54,764 bases of DNA from Gammaproteobacteria bacterium (GCA_028824555.1 JAPPDJ010000073.1:1-54764); one strand, 5' to 3'. Numbered from the stretch's first letter, positions 43,668 through 53,435 are shown. Made by a program: numbers and translations. The notes: generated by a model not told the origin, from the sequence alone.

Positions 43668-44675
43668 TCACGCCGCCTGCTTGGCGTCCACGTAGGTCGG
43701 CACCCCTTCCTCCTCGAAGAAGCCGTCGATGGTGGCGCGGTCGGCGTCGCTCAATCGCCAATCGGCGGCGGCTACGTTTTCCTCGAGCTCCGTCTCGTTC
43801 CTCATTCCCACGAGCCCCACCGTTACGGCGGGATTGCCGAGCAGCCAAGCGATGGCGAGTTGTGCGACCGAGTGGCCGCTGTCGGCGGCGAACTCGCGCA
43901 GGCGTTCCACCACCTTGAGTTCCTTGACGAAGTGCTCGCGCTCGAACAAAGGCAGGCCGAAGGCCTTGCCGCTGCTGCGCCAATCCCAGTCGACGAAGGT
44001 GGTGTCTGGGGTGAAGGCGCCGGTCAAGAGCCCGAAACCGAGACTGCCGTAGGCCATGTAGCCGATGCCCTGATCTTGGCAATAGGGCAGCACCGCCGCC
44101 TCCATGCGCCGGTCGAACATGTGATAGCCCACCTGGTTTGCCGTCAGGTGACCGTGGCGTTCGCACTCGGTCATCATCGGCACGTCGTAGTTGGAGACGC
44201 CGTAGTGGCGAATCTTGCCGGCCTCCTTCATGGCTTCGAGGGCGGCGATGGTGTCTTCGTGCGGTGTCTTGTGGTCGGGCCAGTGGATCAGCAAGAGGTC
44301 GAGGTAGTCGGTGCCTAGGCGCTCGAGACAGCCTTCGGTGTGCTCGGTGATGTGCGCCGGCGAGGCGTCGCGGCCGGCCACCGCCGCCGGGCCTCTGGCA
44401 TCCGGATCGTCGCGATAGGCGAAGCCGACCTTCGTTACGAGCACCACGTCCTTGCGCCTTGCGCCGAGCCCCCGAGCGAGAAACTCTTCCGACGTGAACG
44501 GCCCATAGACCTCGGCGGTGTCGAACAGCGTGATGCCGTGATCCACCGCCATCTCCACCGCCCGCACGGCTTCCTGGATGTCAATCTCCCCATATTGGGT
44601 GGTGCCCATCTCCCACGTGCCAAAGCCGACGGCGGAACAGGAGAGGTCGGTGTTGCCGAAGTTGCGGTGTTCCAT
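43668..44675 (-). CDS. aldo/keto reductase
   Basis: This is a 335-residue TIM-barrel reductase with catalytic D-T-A-E-V-Y-G (Asp, Tyr), V-T-K-V (Lys) and L-I-H-W (His), and NADPH-site text G-V-S-N-Y near residue 165 and G-M-R-N-E-T-E-L near 295. The ATG at 44675 follows GGGGAGAA. It reduces aldehydes or ketones; the substrate is unknown. It is co-directional with the upstream peptidase gene; the 74-base gap holds an 11-bp inverted repeat (44694-44704 with 44728-44738). Confidence 0.9.
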   Translation of the reverse strand: MEHRNFGNTDLSCSAVGFGTWEMGTTQYGEIDIQEAVRAVEMAVDHGITLFDTAEVYGPFTSEEFLARGLGARRKDVVLVTKVGFAYRDDPDARGPAAVAGRDASPAHITEHTEGCLERLGTDYLDLLLIHWPDHKTPHEDTIAALEAMKEAGKIRHYGVSNYDVPMMTECERHGHLTANQVGYHMFDRRMEAAVLPYCQDQGIGYMAYGSLGFGLLTGAFTPDTTFVDWDWRSSGKAFGLPLFEREHFVKELKVVERLREFAADSGHSVAQLAIAWLLGNPAVTVGLVGMRNETELEENVAAADWRLSDADRATIDGFFEEEGVPTYVDAKQAA

Positions 44676-44749
44676 GTGGTTCTCCCCGAGGCGCTTGCGC
44701 CGTAGAAATGGCACGGTAGCGCAATTGTACGGCGCAAGTTCGCGGGCCT

Positions 44750-45754
44750 TTAGGGGCGAGCTTCGAGCACTGCGTCCCAGACGGTCTCGGAGGCGACCAC
44801 GCCCAAGGCCATGTTGCTCCATACCGACTCTTTCACCTCGTTCGTGGAGATGGCCCAGAGGATGTCGCCGTCGTCTCGGCTGTGGAATGGTTGGATGCCC
44901 CTTGCCATCGAGGCGTGGACCTGGCGGCCGAACTGGATGAGGTCTTGGCGCTGCATGGTCTGGTTGGTGACGATCACGGTTAGCGTGGTATTGCCTGGGG
45001 CCGGCTGTGCTTCGCCGGCGAGGCGTTCAATCTCCTCTGGGTAGCCGCTGCGTTGCGCGGTTTCCCGGTTCAGATGCCCGAGCACGATCTCGCCGCTGCG
45101 GTCGAACACCGCACCCAGCGCGTTGAGCACTACTACGGCGAGGAACTTGACGCCGCCTACTTCGCGGAACGCCGCCCCTTGCCCTGCCGCCTCGCCGCGG
45201 TCGAAGGCGAAACCGTTGCCCACGGTGACCGAGATGCCGGCACCGCGCTGACCTAGCGGCACGATGCCCTCCCGCACGGCGTTGAGTGCGGCGCGACCCA
45301 GGCGCTTGTCGGGATAGATGCCGTTGTCGCGGCCGCCGAAGTCATAGACGATGCCGCCGCTGACCAGCGGAATCGCATCCCAGCGACCTTGCGAGCCTCC
45401 CTGAGCGAAGAGCCCCGCAGCAACGCCAGCCGCCGCTTCGAGCCCGAGCAGCGAGCCGCCGGCCAGGGTCACGGCATGGACGAAGCCGTAGTCGCCGACG
45501 AAGCCCGGCGAGCCGCCACGGATGTCTGCCGCCATGGATGCCCCGTTCGGGAAACGCAGCACCGTGACGCCGGTGGGACCGTCCGGATACTCGGCAATGC
45601 CGACGCGAACTGCCGGAAAGTCGTAGCGCAACGTGCGCTCGCCGGATGCCGTTTCGATGCGGCGTTCTTGCGCGCCGGCGTTGCCCGCCAGGGCCGGCAG
45701 CGCCAAGCAAAGCGCGAGGGCGAGATGCCGTCGCAAGCCCGAACGAGTCGCCAT
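44750..45754 (-). CDS. exported P1-family peptidase (DmpA/L-aminopeptidase type)
   Basis: This is a 334-residue precursor with a signal peptide (hydrophobic L-A-L-A-L-C-L-A-L-P-A-L-A) from the ATG at 45754. The mature part matches self-processing N-terminal-nucleophile aminopeptidases: V-G-I-A-E-Y-P-D-G-P-T-G, G-S-L-L-G-L-E-A-A-A-G-V, and the cleavage region G-N-T-T-L-T-V-I-V-T-N. The segment Y-P-D-K-R-L-G-R-A-A precedes it. These enzymes remove N-terminal residues from small peptides, some acting on beta-peptides or D-amino acids. It is divergent from the third PhyH gene. Confidence 0.82.
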   Translation of the reverse strand: MATRSGLRRHLALALCLALPALAGNAGAQERRIETASGERTLRYDFPAVRVGIAEYPDGPTGVTVLRFPNGASMAADIRGGSPGFVGDYGFVHAVTLAGGSLLGLEAAAGVAAGLFAQGGSQGRWDAIPLVSGGIVYDFGGRDNGIYPDKRLGRAALNAVREGIVPLGQRGAGISVTVGNGFAFDRGEAAGQGAAFREVGGVKFLAVVVLNALGAVFDRSGEIVLGHLNRETAQRSGYPEEIERLAGEAQPAPGNTTLTVIVTNQTMQRQDLIQFGRQVHASMARGIQPFHSRDDGDILWAISTNEVKESVWSNMALGVVASETVWDAVLEARP

Positions 45755-45828
45755 TCGTTGTCCCCTATCCCGCGCTGCTTGTTGCCGGTGTATTGTCGCT
45801 CGCATTTGCCGCGGCAGAGGAATGGGCC

Positions 45829-46854
45829 ATGCAAATCGAGGACTGGGCTTCCGCCAAGACGCTGGCGCCGCTTTATCGCGAGCTGAAGCAGCTCGACCTG
45901 CTCGAGCACGTCGCCGAACTCGAAGCCTTCGGTTTCACGGTACTGCCGCCGGACACGGTGGGCCCGCCGGAACAGCACCGCGCCATCCGCGACGCCCTCA
46001 TCGGCGTCGCCTGCGAACGCAAGCAGTGCGGAGAGGACGGCCTTGCCGAAGTCTTCCGCGACGGGCAGGAGCTGATGCGCTTCATGCTCTGGGACGATCC
46101 GGTGTTCGAGCCGGTGATGACGCACCCGGCGGCGCTCGGCCTCATTCAGTATCTGCTTGGCACGGGCTGCATCCTCAGCCTCTGCGACGGCTGGCTGAAG
46201 GGCCAGGGCGAGGCGCGCACCGGCATCCACTGCGACTGGGCGCAGTTCGAGATGCCGACGTTCCCGCCGGAGCCCTACACGGCCAACTTCAACTATCTCC
46301 TGTCGGACTACAGCAAGGACGACGGCGCGCTGGGCTTTGTTCCCGGTAGCCATCGCTGGCGCCGCTGGCCGTCGCCGGAAGAGGCCGAGTACTGGGGCGA
46401 CCGCTGCCATCCCGTGGAAGCGCCGATGGGCTCGATGATCGTCTGGGGCGACCACACCTGGCACGGCTCGTTCCCGCGCAAGAATGACGGCCTGCGGCTG
46501 ATGATGCTAGGCACCTACTGCCGCCCGCACATGCAGACGCAGGAGCCATTCCGGCAGACGGTCACCCAAGAGGCGCTGGACCGCAATCCGCTGCGCTTTG
46601 GCCGCCTGATGGATGTGCAGGGCGCGTTCCCGTTCGGCAAGTCGCCGCCGCGGCCTGAGAAGCCCAAGGGCGCGGCGCGACCGGGCGACTACCTCAGCCT
46701 CATGGACGACAAACCCGCGGCCGGCAGCATCCGACTGCGCCGGCACCGGGACTTCGACGAATACGACCTCGAGTTCCATGCGGCGCTGGCGGAAAAGGCC
46801 AAGGGTTCGAAGATCGAGTTTCCGGACCTGTACCGGGCTCGTGCGGGTCGTTAG
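45829..46854 (+). CDS. phytanoyl-CoA dioxygenase (PhyH) family protein
   Basis: The 341-residue protein has the metal ligands in G-I-H-C-D-W (HxD) and T-W-H-G-S, with G-F-V-P-G-S-H-R-W as in other bacterial PhyH proteins. The N-terminal part reads like an elongated helical lid. It is followed after 72 bases by an SDR on the same strand; a hydroxylation then oxidation pair is possible, but that is inference. The ATG at 45829 follows GAGGAATGG. Confidence 0.85.
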   Translation: MQIEDWASAKTLAPLYRELKQLDLLEHVAELEAFGFTVLPPDTVGPPEQHRAIRDALIGVACERKQCGEDGLAEVFRDGQELMRFMLWDDPVFEPVMTHPAALGLIQYLLGTGCILSLCDGWLKGQGEARTGIHCDWAQFEMPTFPPEPYTANFNYLLSDYSKDDGALGFVPGSHRWRRWPSPEEAEYWGDRCHPVEAPMGSMIVWGDHTWHGSFPRKNDGLRLMMLGTYCRPHMQTQEPFRQTVTQEALDRNPLRFGRLMDVQGAFPFGKSPPRPEKPKGAARPGDYLSLMDDKPAAGSIRLRRHRDFDEYDLEFHAALAEKAKGSKIEFPDLYRARAGR

Positions 46855-46926
46855 GGAGGACAGGTTTGCAACGGCAGTCGGCTTCGCACAGACTTTCTGC
46901 CGAACAATCCTTAAGGGAAGGGGCAT

Positions 46927-47730
46927 ATGGGCGATCGGCTCAAGGGCAAGGTGGCCGTCATCACTGGCGGCAACAGCGGCATCGGCGCTGGCACGGCGGA
47001 GCTTTTCGTGCAAGAGGGCGCCAAGGTCATCCTCATGGCGCGGCGCGAGGAACAAGGCCGGGCGGTCGAGCAGTCGCTGCGCGATGCCGGCGGCGAGGCG
47101 ACGTTCATCTCCTGCGACGTCGGCGACGATGACTCCGTGCAGAAGGCGGTGGCGCAGGCGGCCGACACCTATGGCGCCATCCACGTGCTCTTCAACAACG
47201 CCGGCGGCGGTGCCGGCAGCCGTTTCCCGGACGAGCCCAACGAGGAGTGGCTGCGCGTCATACACACCAATCTCACCGGCACCTTCTTTGTGAGCCAGGC
47301 GGTGTGGCCGCATCTGGTTGCTTCCGGCGGCGGTGCGGTGGTGAACATGTCGTCGCTGGCGGCGCAGCGCGGCTTCAGCCCGCGCATGCAGGAGGAGTTC
47401 GGCACCACGTCGGCGTCGTACTACGCCGCCAAGGCCGGCGTCGACGCCCTCACGCGCTACATGGCCGGCGTCGGCGGCCGCGACAACATCCGCGTCAACT
47501 GCGTCCGCCCCGGCCAGATCATCACCCCCGGTGCCACCGGCGGCACCATGAACGACCCGGACGGCGCCCGCCACGTGTTCAAGAAGATGTTCGACTTCGC
47601 GCAGATCGTGCAAGGCCCCGGCTACCCGGAAGACGTGGCGAATCTCGTGCTGTTCCTGTCCTGCGACGAGTCACGGTTCATCTCCGGGGAGATCATCAAC
47701 ATCGACGGCGGCGTGGCGGCGAAGATCTGA
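46927..47730 (+). CDS. short-chain dehydrogenase/reductase
   Basis: This 267-residue classical SDR has T-G-G-N-S-G-I-G at the NAD(P) site, N-N-A-G-G near residue 90, N-M-S-S-L-A and Y-Y-A-A-K (YxxxK), then C-V-R-P-G. AAGGGAAGGGG precedes the ATG. It probably forms an operon with the PhyH gene upstream and the exported protein gene downstream. Confidence 0.88.
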   Translation: MGDRLKGKVAVITGGNSGIGAGTAELFVQEGAKVILMARREEQGRAVEQSLRDAGGEATFISCDVGDDDSVQKAVAQAADTYGAIHVLFNNAGGGAGSRFPDEPNEEWLRVIHTNLTGTFFVSQAVWPHLVASGGGAVVNMSSLAAQRGFSPRMQEEFGTTSASYYAAKAGVDALTRYMAGVGGRDNIRVNCVRPGQIITPGATGGTMNDPDGARHVFKKMFDFAQIVQGPGYPEDVANLVLFLSCDESRFISGEIINIDGGVAAKI

Positions 47731-47792
47731 GGGGCATTCGGATCGAGCTCCGGGGGCCTCGGTTCGCCGCAGTCGCGCTGGCGGCCTTGGCG

Positions 47793-48524
47793 ATGGCGAG
47801 TTCCGGCGAGCCGGCGACGCCGGCAGAGCGCTTCGAACAAACGGTTGCCCGCATGGCGGGGGAGTCGCTGCTGGAAACGTCGCCGGAGAGCCTTGCTGCG
47901 GCGCGCTACCTGCTTGAGGACTCCTTCGACCGGGGCGTGCGCGACATTGGCCGCTACACCTACTTCGCCAAGCTGCTGCTGCAACAGGCCCTGCACTTGG
48001 CGGAACACGACCCTGCCGAAGCCGGCGCGTATCGTCGCGTCGCGATCCCGATGGCCTACAACCTCGCCGCCAACACCTGGATCGGCTGGGGCGAAGGCGT
48101 GGGTGAGGTGGAGGAAAAGCATCGCCGGCTGGGCCTCGAGGCGGCCCGCCTCAACGTCGCCTTGGCGAAGGAGGCCGACCTCGGCCCGGAACGCCGCCGC
48201 AACGGACACTGGATTCTCGGCGCGCACCTCATCGCCGCTGGCGACTTCGACGCCGCGGCCGAGGAGTTCGCCGTGAGCCGGGACCTCGCCTCGGAAGCCG
48301 GGCTCGGTCAAGCCGCGCGCATGGCGCAAGGTTGGATTCACGTTGCCGAAATCCTGGCCGGCAAGGACGCCGCGCCGATGCTCGATGCCACCAAGCGGGC
48401 GCTGGCCGGCGACGACAATGGCGAGACCTTCGCGCGCCAATACGACACCGCCTTGCGGGTCTTTGCGGAGCGGCAAACAGAGCGAGCAGCGGCGCAGGAA
48501 GATGAAAGCCCCACAGCGCCTTGA
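47793..48524 (+). CDS. probable exported helical-repeat protein of unknown function
   Basis: From the first in-frame ATG the product has 243 residues, mostly helical and Ala-rich with TPR-like helix pairs (A-R-Y-L-L-E-D-S-F, then A-A-A-E-E-F-A-V-S-R). Codons just upstream (from about 47736) encode a hydrophobic A-V-A-L-A-A-L-A run, so translation may start earlier at a rare start such as ATT, giving a signal peptide. No domain is recognised with confidence. Confidence 0.6.
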   Translation: MASSGEPATPAERFEQTVARMAGESLLETSPESLAAARYLLEDSFDRGVRDIGRYTYFAKLLLQQALHLAEHDPAEAGAYRRVAIPMAYNLAANTWIGWGEGVGEVEEKHRRLGLEAARLNVALAKEADLGPERRRNGHWILGAHLIAAGDFDAAAEEFAVSRDLASEAGLGQAARMAQGWIHVAEILAGKDAAPMLDATKRALAGDDNGETFARQYDTALRVFAERQTERAAAQEDESPTAP

Positions 48525-48648
48525 AGATCGCGCCCGGTTCGCACACAATTCGCGCCCTGTCTTTCCTGGTCCCGGCTTTGCGATCGGCGAGAGACGCTTG
48601 AGCATCGTCCGGCTGAATGTCCGGCTTTTGTCGGACTAGGGTCCGGCT

Positions 48649-49236
48649 TTGAGTCTCCTGTTGAGAGTGGATCGGGGAAGAGCTTGCAGATTGGTCGCCT
48701 TGGCCATGGTTCCGGCTGCACTGGCATGGGCGCAGGACGCGCCGCCGGCGGTCGGCTCCGTGGCACCAGAGTTCGAGCTGCCCGCGCTCTCGGCCGGGCA
48801 CATGCTGGCGCTCCGGGACCATCGCGGCGCGGTGGTGTACCTCGAGTTCTGGAATTCGTTCTGCGCCCCCTGTCGCGCCTCCTTCCCCAAGCTCGATGCC
48901 TTGCGGCAGCGGCTGCCGAGGGAGGACTTTGAGGTGATCGCCGTCAACATGGACCGCTTTGCCGACGACGCGCGCGAGTTCCTCGAAGACACGCCCGTGA
49001 GCTTCCCCGTCGTCAGCGATGCCTCGCTCTTGACCGGCCGCCGCTTTGGCGTGAATGTGCTGCCCACCGGATTTCTCTTGGACCGTGCCGGTGTCATCCG
49101 CGACATCCACCGCGGCGAACTCGACATGGCACGATTCGACGCCCGCGTCGCCGAGTTGATCGGCCATCCGCAAAAGCATCCCCGCAAGGGCGCGCCGACG
49201 GCGTCGTCTTCCGCAACCAACAAGAGGCCTTTCTGA
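48649..49236 (+). CDS. TlpA/ResA-like periplasmic thioredoxin
   Basis: The 195-residue protein has an N-terminal hydrophobic export segment ending near A-W-A-Q-D, then a thioredoxin fold with the redox motif F-C-A-P-C-R near residue 72 and a cis-Pro loop V-L-P-T-G. It ends two bases before coxB, so it is probably the first gene of the oxidase operon. It may reduce CoxB CuA or cytochrome c cysteines during assembly, in place of a Sco protein. A TTG start at 48649 is used; a GTG at 48667 is possible. Confidence 0.82.
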   Translation: MSLLLRVDRGRACRLVALAMVPAALAWAQDAPPAVGSVAPEFELPALSAGHMLALRDHRGAVVYLEFWNSFCAPCRASFPKLDALRQRLPREDFEVIAVNMDRFADDAREFLEDTPVSFPVVSDASLLTGRRFGVNVLPTGFLLDRAGVIRDIHRGELDMARFDARVAELIGHPQKHPRKGAPTASSSATNKRPF

Positions 49237-49237
49237 C

Positions 49238-50455
49238 ATGGCGCTCGCCATCGTTCTGCTGATCGTGATCATCGGCTCCGTTGCCTTCAACTGGCTGAGC
49301 CCGTGGTGGTTCACGGACATCGCCTCGAACTGGGGCAACATCGACACCACCGTCTTCATCACGTTCTGGGTGTGCGGCATCGTCTTCGTGGCCGTTTGCC
49401 TCTTCATGACCTATTGCGTGTGGAAGTTCCGCCACAAGGAAGGAAGCCGTGCCGACTACGAGCCGGAGAACTCCCGCCTCGAGTGGTGGCTGACGGTGGT
49501 AACGACCATCGGCGTGGTCGCCATGTTGGCGCCTGGCCTCGTGGTCTGGGACGACTACGTCAACGTGCCGCCGGACGCCCAGGAGTTCGAGGTGCTGGCC
49601 AAGCAGTGGACATGGGCGTTCCGCTTCCCCGGCGAGGACGGCAAGCTCGGCACCGTCGACACCACCAACATCGGCATGGACAACCCCTTCGGCATGAACA
49701 TGGACGACCCCAACGGTGCCGATGACGTGCTGGTGCCGGCGTCCAGGGTGCACCTGCCGAAGGATCAGCCGGTGAAGGTGTGGCTGCGCTCCATCGACGT
49801 GCTGCACGACTTCTTCGTGCCGGAGTTCCGCGCCAAGATGGACGCCGTGCCGGGCATGGTCACCTACTTCTGGTTCGAGCCCACGAAGGTCGGCGAATAC
49901 GAGATTCTGTGCGCGGAGCTTTGCGGGGTCGGGCACTTCAGCATGCGCGGGCGGGTGCAAATCGACACCCAGGAGGACTTCGACGCCTGGCTCGACGCCC
50001 AGCCCACCTGGGCCGAGATGCAGGCCGGCATCACGCCCAAGAGCTACAGCGCTATGGCCATGCGCGGCCGCGACGTGGCCGAGACGAACGGCTGCTTCGC
50101 CTGCCACACCCTGGACGGCAGCGTCGTGGTCGGCCCCACCTGGCAGGGCCTGTGGGGATCGACGCGCACCATGACAGATGGCTCGGAAGTGGTGGTGGAC
50201 GACGCCTACATCGACGAGTCGGTGCGCAACCCCGCCGTCAAGGTGGTGGAGGGCTTCGCGCCGGTGATGATCCCCTATGATCTGTCCGAAGAGGACATGC
50301 AGGCCCTGATCGAATACCTCCGGGAAGAGACCGGGGCCGAAGAACCCATGAGCGCGGACCGCGGCGAGGATGCCGCGCCCGCCGATGCGGTCGCCCTCAA
50401 CGAGGCGGCGGCATCGAACCAGGGCCTTGCGGTCCTGAACGCACAAGGAGGCTGA
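49238..50455 (+). CDS. coxB: cytochrome c oxidase subunit II with fused cytochrome c (caa3 type)
   Basis: The 405-residue protein has two transmembrane helices (about 38-60 and 84-104). The cupredoxin domain carries the CuA ligands in C-A-E-L-C-G-V-G-H-F-S-M near residue 226, and a C-terminal cytochrome c domain has C-F-A-C-H near residue 288 and an axial Met in V-M-I-P-Y. The fused heme domain lets the enzyme take electrons from small donors. The N-terminus is a membrane anchor without an obvious cleaved signal. It lies 4 bases before coxA. Confidence 0.95.
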   Translation: MALAIVLLIVIIGSVAFNWLSPWWFTDIASNWGNIDTTVFITFWVCGIVFVAVCLFMTYCVWKFRHKEGSRADYEPENSRLEWWLTVVTTIGVVAMLAPGLVVWDDYVNVPPDAQEFEVLAKQWTWAFRFPGEDGKLGTVDTTNIGMDNPFGMNMDDPNGADDVLVPASRVHLPKDQPVKVWLRSIDVLHDFFVPEFRAKMDAVPGMVTYFWFEPTKVGEYEILCAELCGVGHFSMRGRVQIDTQEDFDAWLDAQPTWAEMQAGITPKSYSAMAMRGRDVAETNGCFACHTLDGSVVVGPTWQGLWGSTRTMTDGSEVVVDDAYIDESVRNPAVKVVEGFAPVMIPYDLSEEDMQALIEYLREETGAEEPMSADRGEDAAPADAVALNEAAASNQGLAVLNAQGG

Positions 50456-50459
50456 CGAC

Positions 50460-52217
50460 ATGGCGCAGGCCGAAATCCCCTATCAGGAGGACATGGCACT
50501 TCACCACCCGCACAGTTGGGTGACGAAGTACTGGTTCAGCCAAGACCACAAGGTGATCGCCGTGCAGTACGGCATCACCGCGATGAGCGTGGGCCTCGTG
50601 GCGCTGGTGCTGTCGTGGATCATGCGGCTGCAAATCGGCTTCCCCGGCACGTTCGACTGGATCACGCCGGAGCTCTACTACCAGTCCATCACCATGCACG
50701 GCATGATCATGGTGATTTACCTCTTGACGGCGTTCCTGCTCGGCTCGTTCGGCAACTATCTGGTGCCGCTCATGCTCGGCGCCCGGGACATGGTGTTCCC
50801 GTTCGTCAACATGATCAGCTACCACGTGTATCTGCTGAGCGTAATCATCCTGATGGCGAGCTATTTCGTGCCCGGCGGACCAACCGGCGCCGGCTGGACG
50901 CTTTATCCACCCCAGGCCATTCTCACCGGCACCCCGGGCGCCGATTGGGGCATCCTGACGATGCTGTTATCGCTCGCGGTCTTCATCGTTGCGTTCACCA
51001 TGGGCGGCCTCAACTACATCACCACCATCCTGCAGGCGCGCACCCGAGGCATGACGCTGATGCGGATGCCGCTTTCCATCTGGGGCATCCTGATGGCGAC
51101 GGTGCTGGGCCTTCTGGCCTTCCCCGCCCTCTTCGTGAGTGCGGTGATGATGATCCTGGATCAGCTCATCGGCACCAGCTTCTTCATGCCGTCGGTGGTC
51201 TCGATGGGGCAGCAGCTCGATTACTCAGGCGGCAGCCCCCTCCTGTTCCAGCACCTGTTCTGGTTCTTCGGGCACCCTGAGGTGTACATCGTCGCGCTGC
51301 CGGCCTTCGGCGTCGTCTCGGACCTCCTGAGCGTGCACTCGCGCAAGAACATCTTCGGCTATCGGATGATGGTGTGGGCCATCGTCGCCATTGGCGTTCT
51401 GAGCTTCGTCGTCTGGGCGCACCACATGTATGTGTCCGGCATGCATCCCTACTTCGGCTTCTTCTTCGCCACCACGACGCTGGTGATCGCGGTGCCCACC
51501 GCCATCAAGGTCTACAACTGGACCATCACGCTGTGGCGGGCGAATATCCGCCTCACGGTGCCGATGCTGTTCGCCATCGCCTTCGTCATCACCTTCGTGG
51601 TGGGGGGCTTGACCGGCCTCTTCCTCGGCAACGTGATCGTCGATGTGCCGCTCTCGGACACCTACTTCGTCGTCGCGCACTTCCACATGGTGATGGGCGT
51701 CGCGCCCATCCTCGTCATTTTCGGCGCCATCTACCACTGGTATCCGAAGATCACCGGGCGGATGCTGAACGACACGCTTGGCCAGTGGCACTTCTGGGTG
51801 ACGTTCATCGGCACCTACGTCATCTACTACCCGATGCACTACCTCGGCTTCGTCGGGGTGCCGCGCCGCTACTACGAGAACGAGATTGGCGGGGCGTCGG
51901 CGTTCTATCCCGAGAGCGCGGCGCTCTTGAACGAGACCATCACCATCGCGGCGCTGGTCGTGGGGGCGTTCCAGTTCGTGTTCATCTACAACATGGTGGT
52001 CAGCTACTTCCGCGGCAAGCCGGCCGGGGACAACCCGTGGGGCGCGACCAGCCTCGAATGGCGCACGCCGCAGACGCCGCCCATCCACGGCAACTGGGGC
52101 GACAAGCTGCCCACCGTGCATCGCTGGGCATACGACTTCAGCGTTCCGGGCGCGAAGGAGGACTTCATCCCCCAAGACGTGCCGCACGACGACGAACACG
52201 GCGCGCATCGCACCTAG
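50460..52217 (+). CDS. coxA: cytochrome c oxidase subunit I
   Basis: The 585-residue polytopic subunit has about 12 helices. Heme and CuB ligands are seen: M-H-G-M-I-M (low-spin heme His), G-H-P-E-V-Y with the cross-linked His-Tyr, H-H-M-Y, and V-A-H-F-H-M (high-spin heme and low-spin heme His). The P-E-V-Y Glu marks an A1-type D channel. It reduces O2 to water and pumps protons. It is in the tlpA-coxBACD operon. Confidence 0.97.
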   Translation: MAQAEIPYQEDMALHHPHSWVTKYWFSQDHKVIAVQYGITAMSVGLVALVLSWIMRLQIGFPGTFDWITPELYYQSITMHGMIMVIYLLTAFLLGSFGNYLVPLMLGARDMVFPFVNMISYHVYLLSVIILMASYFVPGGPTGAGWTLYPPQAILTGTPGADWGILTMLLSLAVFIVAFTMGGLNYITTILQARTRGMTLMRMPLSIWGILMATVLGLLAFPALFVSAVMMILDQLIGTSFFMPSVVSMGQQLDYSGGSPLLFQHLFWFFGHPEVYIVALPAFGVVSDLLSVHSRKNIFGYRMMVWAIVAIGVLSFVVWAHHMYVSGMHPYFGFFFATTTLVIAVPTAIKVYNWTITLWRANIRLTVPMLFAIAFVITFVVGGLTGLFLGNVIVDVPLSDTYFVVAHFHMVMGVAPILVIFGAIYHWYPKITGRMLNDTLGQWHFWVTFIGTYVIYYPMHYLGFVGVPRRYYENEIGGASAFYPESAALLNETITIAALVVGAFQFVFIYNMVVSYFRGKPAGDNPWGATSLEWRTPQTPPIHGNWGDKLPTVHRWAYDFSVPGAKEDFIPQDVPHDDEHGAHRT

Positions 52218-52277
52218 GTTGCGCGTCCCAACAACCATTCAACTCCTTTAGGCCGGCAAGAAGGGACAGGGATTTCC

Positions 52278-52940
52278 ATGGCATCAGCGACGGGCGGACA
52301 CGCCGCGATCATTCAGGACTGGTCCTCGGACATCACGGTGTTCAAGGGCGTGCCGTGGGGGAAGGCCATGATGTGGATCTTCCTCCTCTCGGACACCTTC
52401 ATCTTCACCTGCTTCCTCACCGGCTACATGACGGTGCGGATGACCTCGGCCGAGCCGTGGCCGAGCCCGAGCGAAGTCTTCGCCCTCGAAGCCTTCGGCG
52501 TGCCGGTGCCGCTTCTGCTCATCGCCATCATGACGTTCATCCTCATCTCCTCCTCGGGGACGATGGCCATGGCGGTGAACATGGGCTATCAGAAGCGAAA
52601 GAAGGCGGCGATCTACCTCATCATCGTCACCGCGGTGTTCGGCGCGTCTTTCGTCGGCATGCAGATGTTCGAGTGGTCAAAGCTCATCTTCGAGGAAGGC
52701 ATCCGTCCCTGGTACAACAGCATGGGGGCGCCGCAGTTCGGCGCCGTGTTCTTCATGGTGACCGGGTTCCACGGCCTGCACGTCTCGGCAGGAGTCGCGT
52801 ATCTGTTGATCATTGCGTGGCGCATCCACAAGGGGCGCTACGACGACACCAACTTCGAGATCGTCGAGATCCTGGGCCTGTACTGGCACTTTGTGGACCT
52901 CGTATGGGTGTTCATCTTCGCGTTCTTCTATCTTTGGTAA
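52278..52940 (+). CDS. coxC: cytochrome c oxidase subunit III
   Basis: The 220-residue membrane protein has about five helices; it lacks the first two helices of the longest CoxC forms, as in other caa3 enzymes. Family text includes G-F-H-G-L-H-V and Y-W-H-F-V-D-L-V-W near the end. It stabilises subunit I and its proton uptake. It lies 60 bases after coxA; AAGGGACAGGG precedes the ATG. Confidence 0.95.
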   Translation: MASATGGHAAIIQDWSSDITVFKGVPWGKAMMWIFLLSDTFIFTCFLTGYMTVRMTSAEPWPSPSEVFALEAFGVPVPLLLIAIMTFILISSSGTMAMAVNMGYQKRKKAAIYLIIVTAVFGASFVGMQMFEWSKLIFEEGIRPWYNSMGAPQFGAVFFMVTGFHGLHVSAGVAYLLIIAWRIHKGRYDDTNFEIVEILGLYWHFVDLVWVFIFAFFYLW

Positions 52941-52964
52941 CGCTGCAAGGAGGGTTGACCGATC

Positions 52965-53372
52965 ATGGCGGCAGAAGAAGGCCAACAGCACCCGATCAAG
53001 CTCTACTTCTTGGTCTGGGGGCTGCTCTTTGTGTTCAGCGCGTTCTCGTACGCAACCGACTTCATGGATGCGGGCTACCTGCGCTGGTTCCTCATCCTGC
53101 TCTTCATGATGCTGAAGGCGGGCTTCATCGTCGCCATCTTCATGCACCTGATGTGGGAGCGCTACGCCCTCATCTACGCCCTGCTGCTGCCTCCAATCGC
53201 GCTCTTGGTGCTGGTGGCCATGATGGCTTGGGAGTCGGACTACACTTGGCTCACCCGCATCGTCTTCTTCGGCGCCGAACCGTACCCAGACCCCTGCCCA
53301 CCGGTAACCCACGGCCTGCCTGAAGGCTGCGAGCCGCCGCCGGGCCTCGAACCACCGGCAACCGCGCACTGA
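52965..53372 (+). CDS. cytochrome c oxidase subunit IV (prokaryotic type)
   Basis: The 135-residue protein has three transmembrane helices (about 12-30, 38-61, 68-90), as in prokaryotic subunit IV. A Pro- and Cys-rich tail (D-P-C-P-P, then G-C-E-P-P-P-G) follows the last helix, which is unusual for this small subunit. It is the last gene of the oxidase operon; no SURF1 or CtaG gene follows. Confidence 0.85.
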   Translation: MAAEEGQQHPIKLYFLVWGLLFVFSAFSYATDFMDAGYLRWFLILLFMMLKAGFIVAIFMHLMWERYALIYALLLPPIALLVLVAMMAWESDYTWLTRIVFFGAEPYPDPCPPVTHGLPEGCEPPPGLEPPATAH

Positions 53373-53435
53373 CGAGAGGGCACCTCCCTTGGTGGCCTTT
53401 GGACGGAGGGGGCGTCGCGCCCCTTGGATGGGCCT

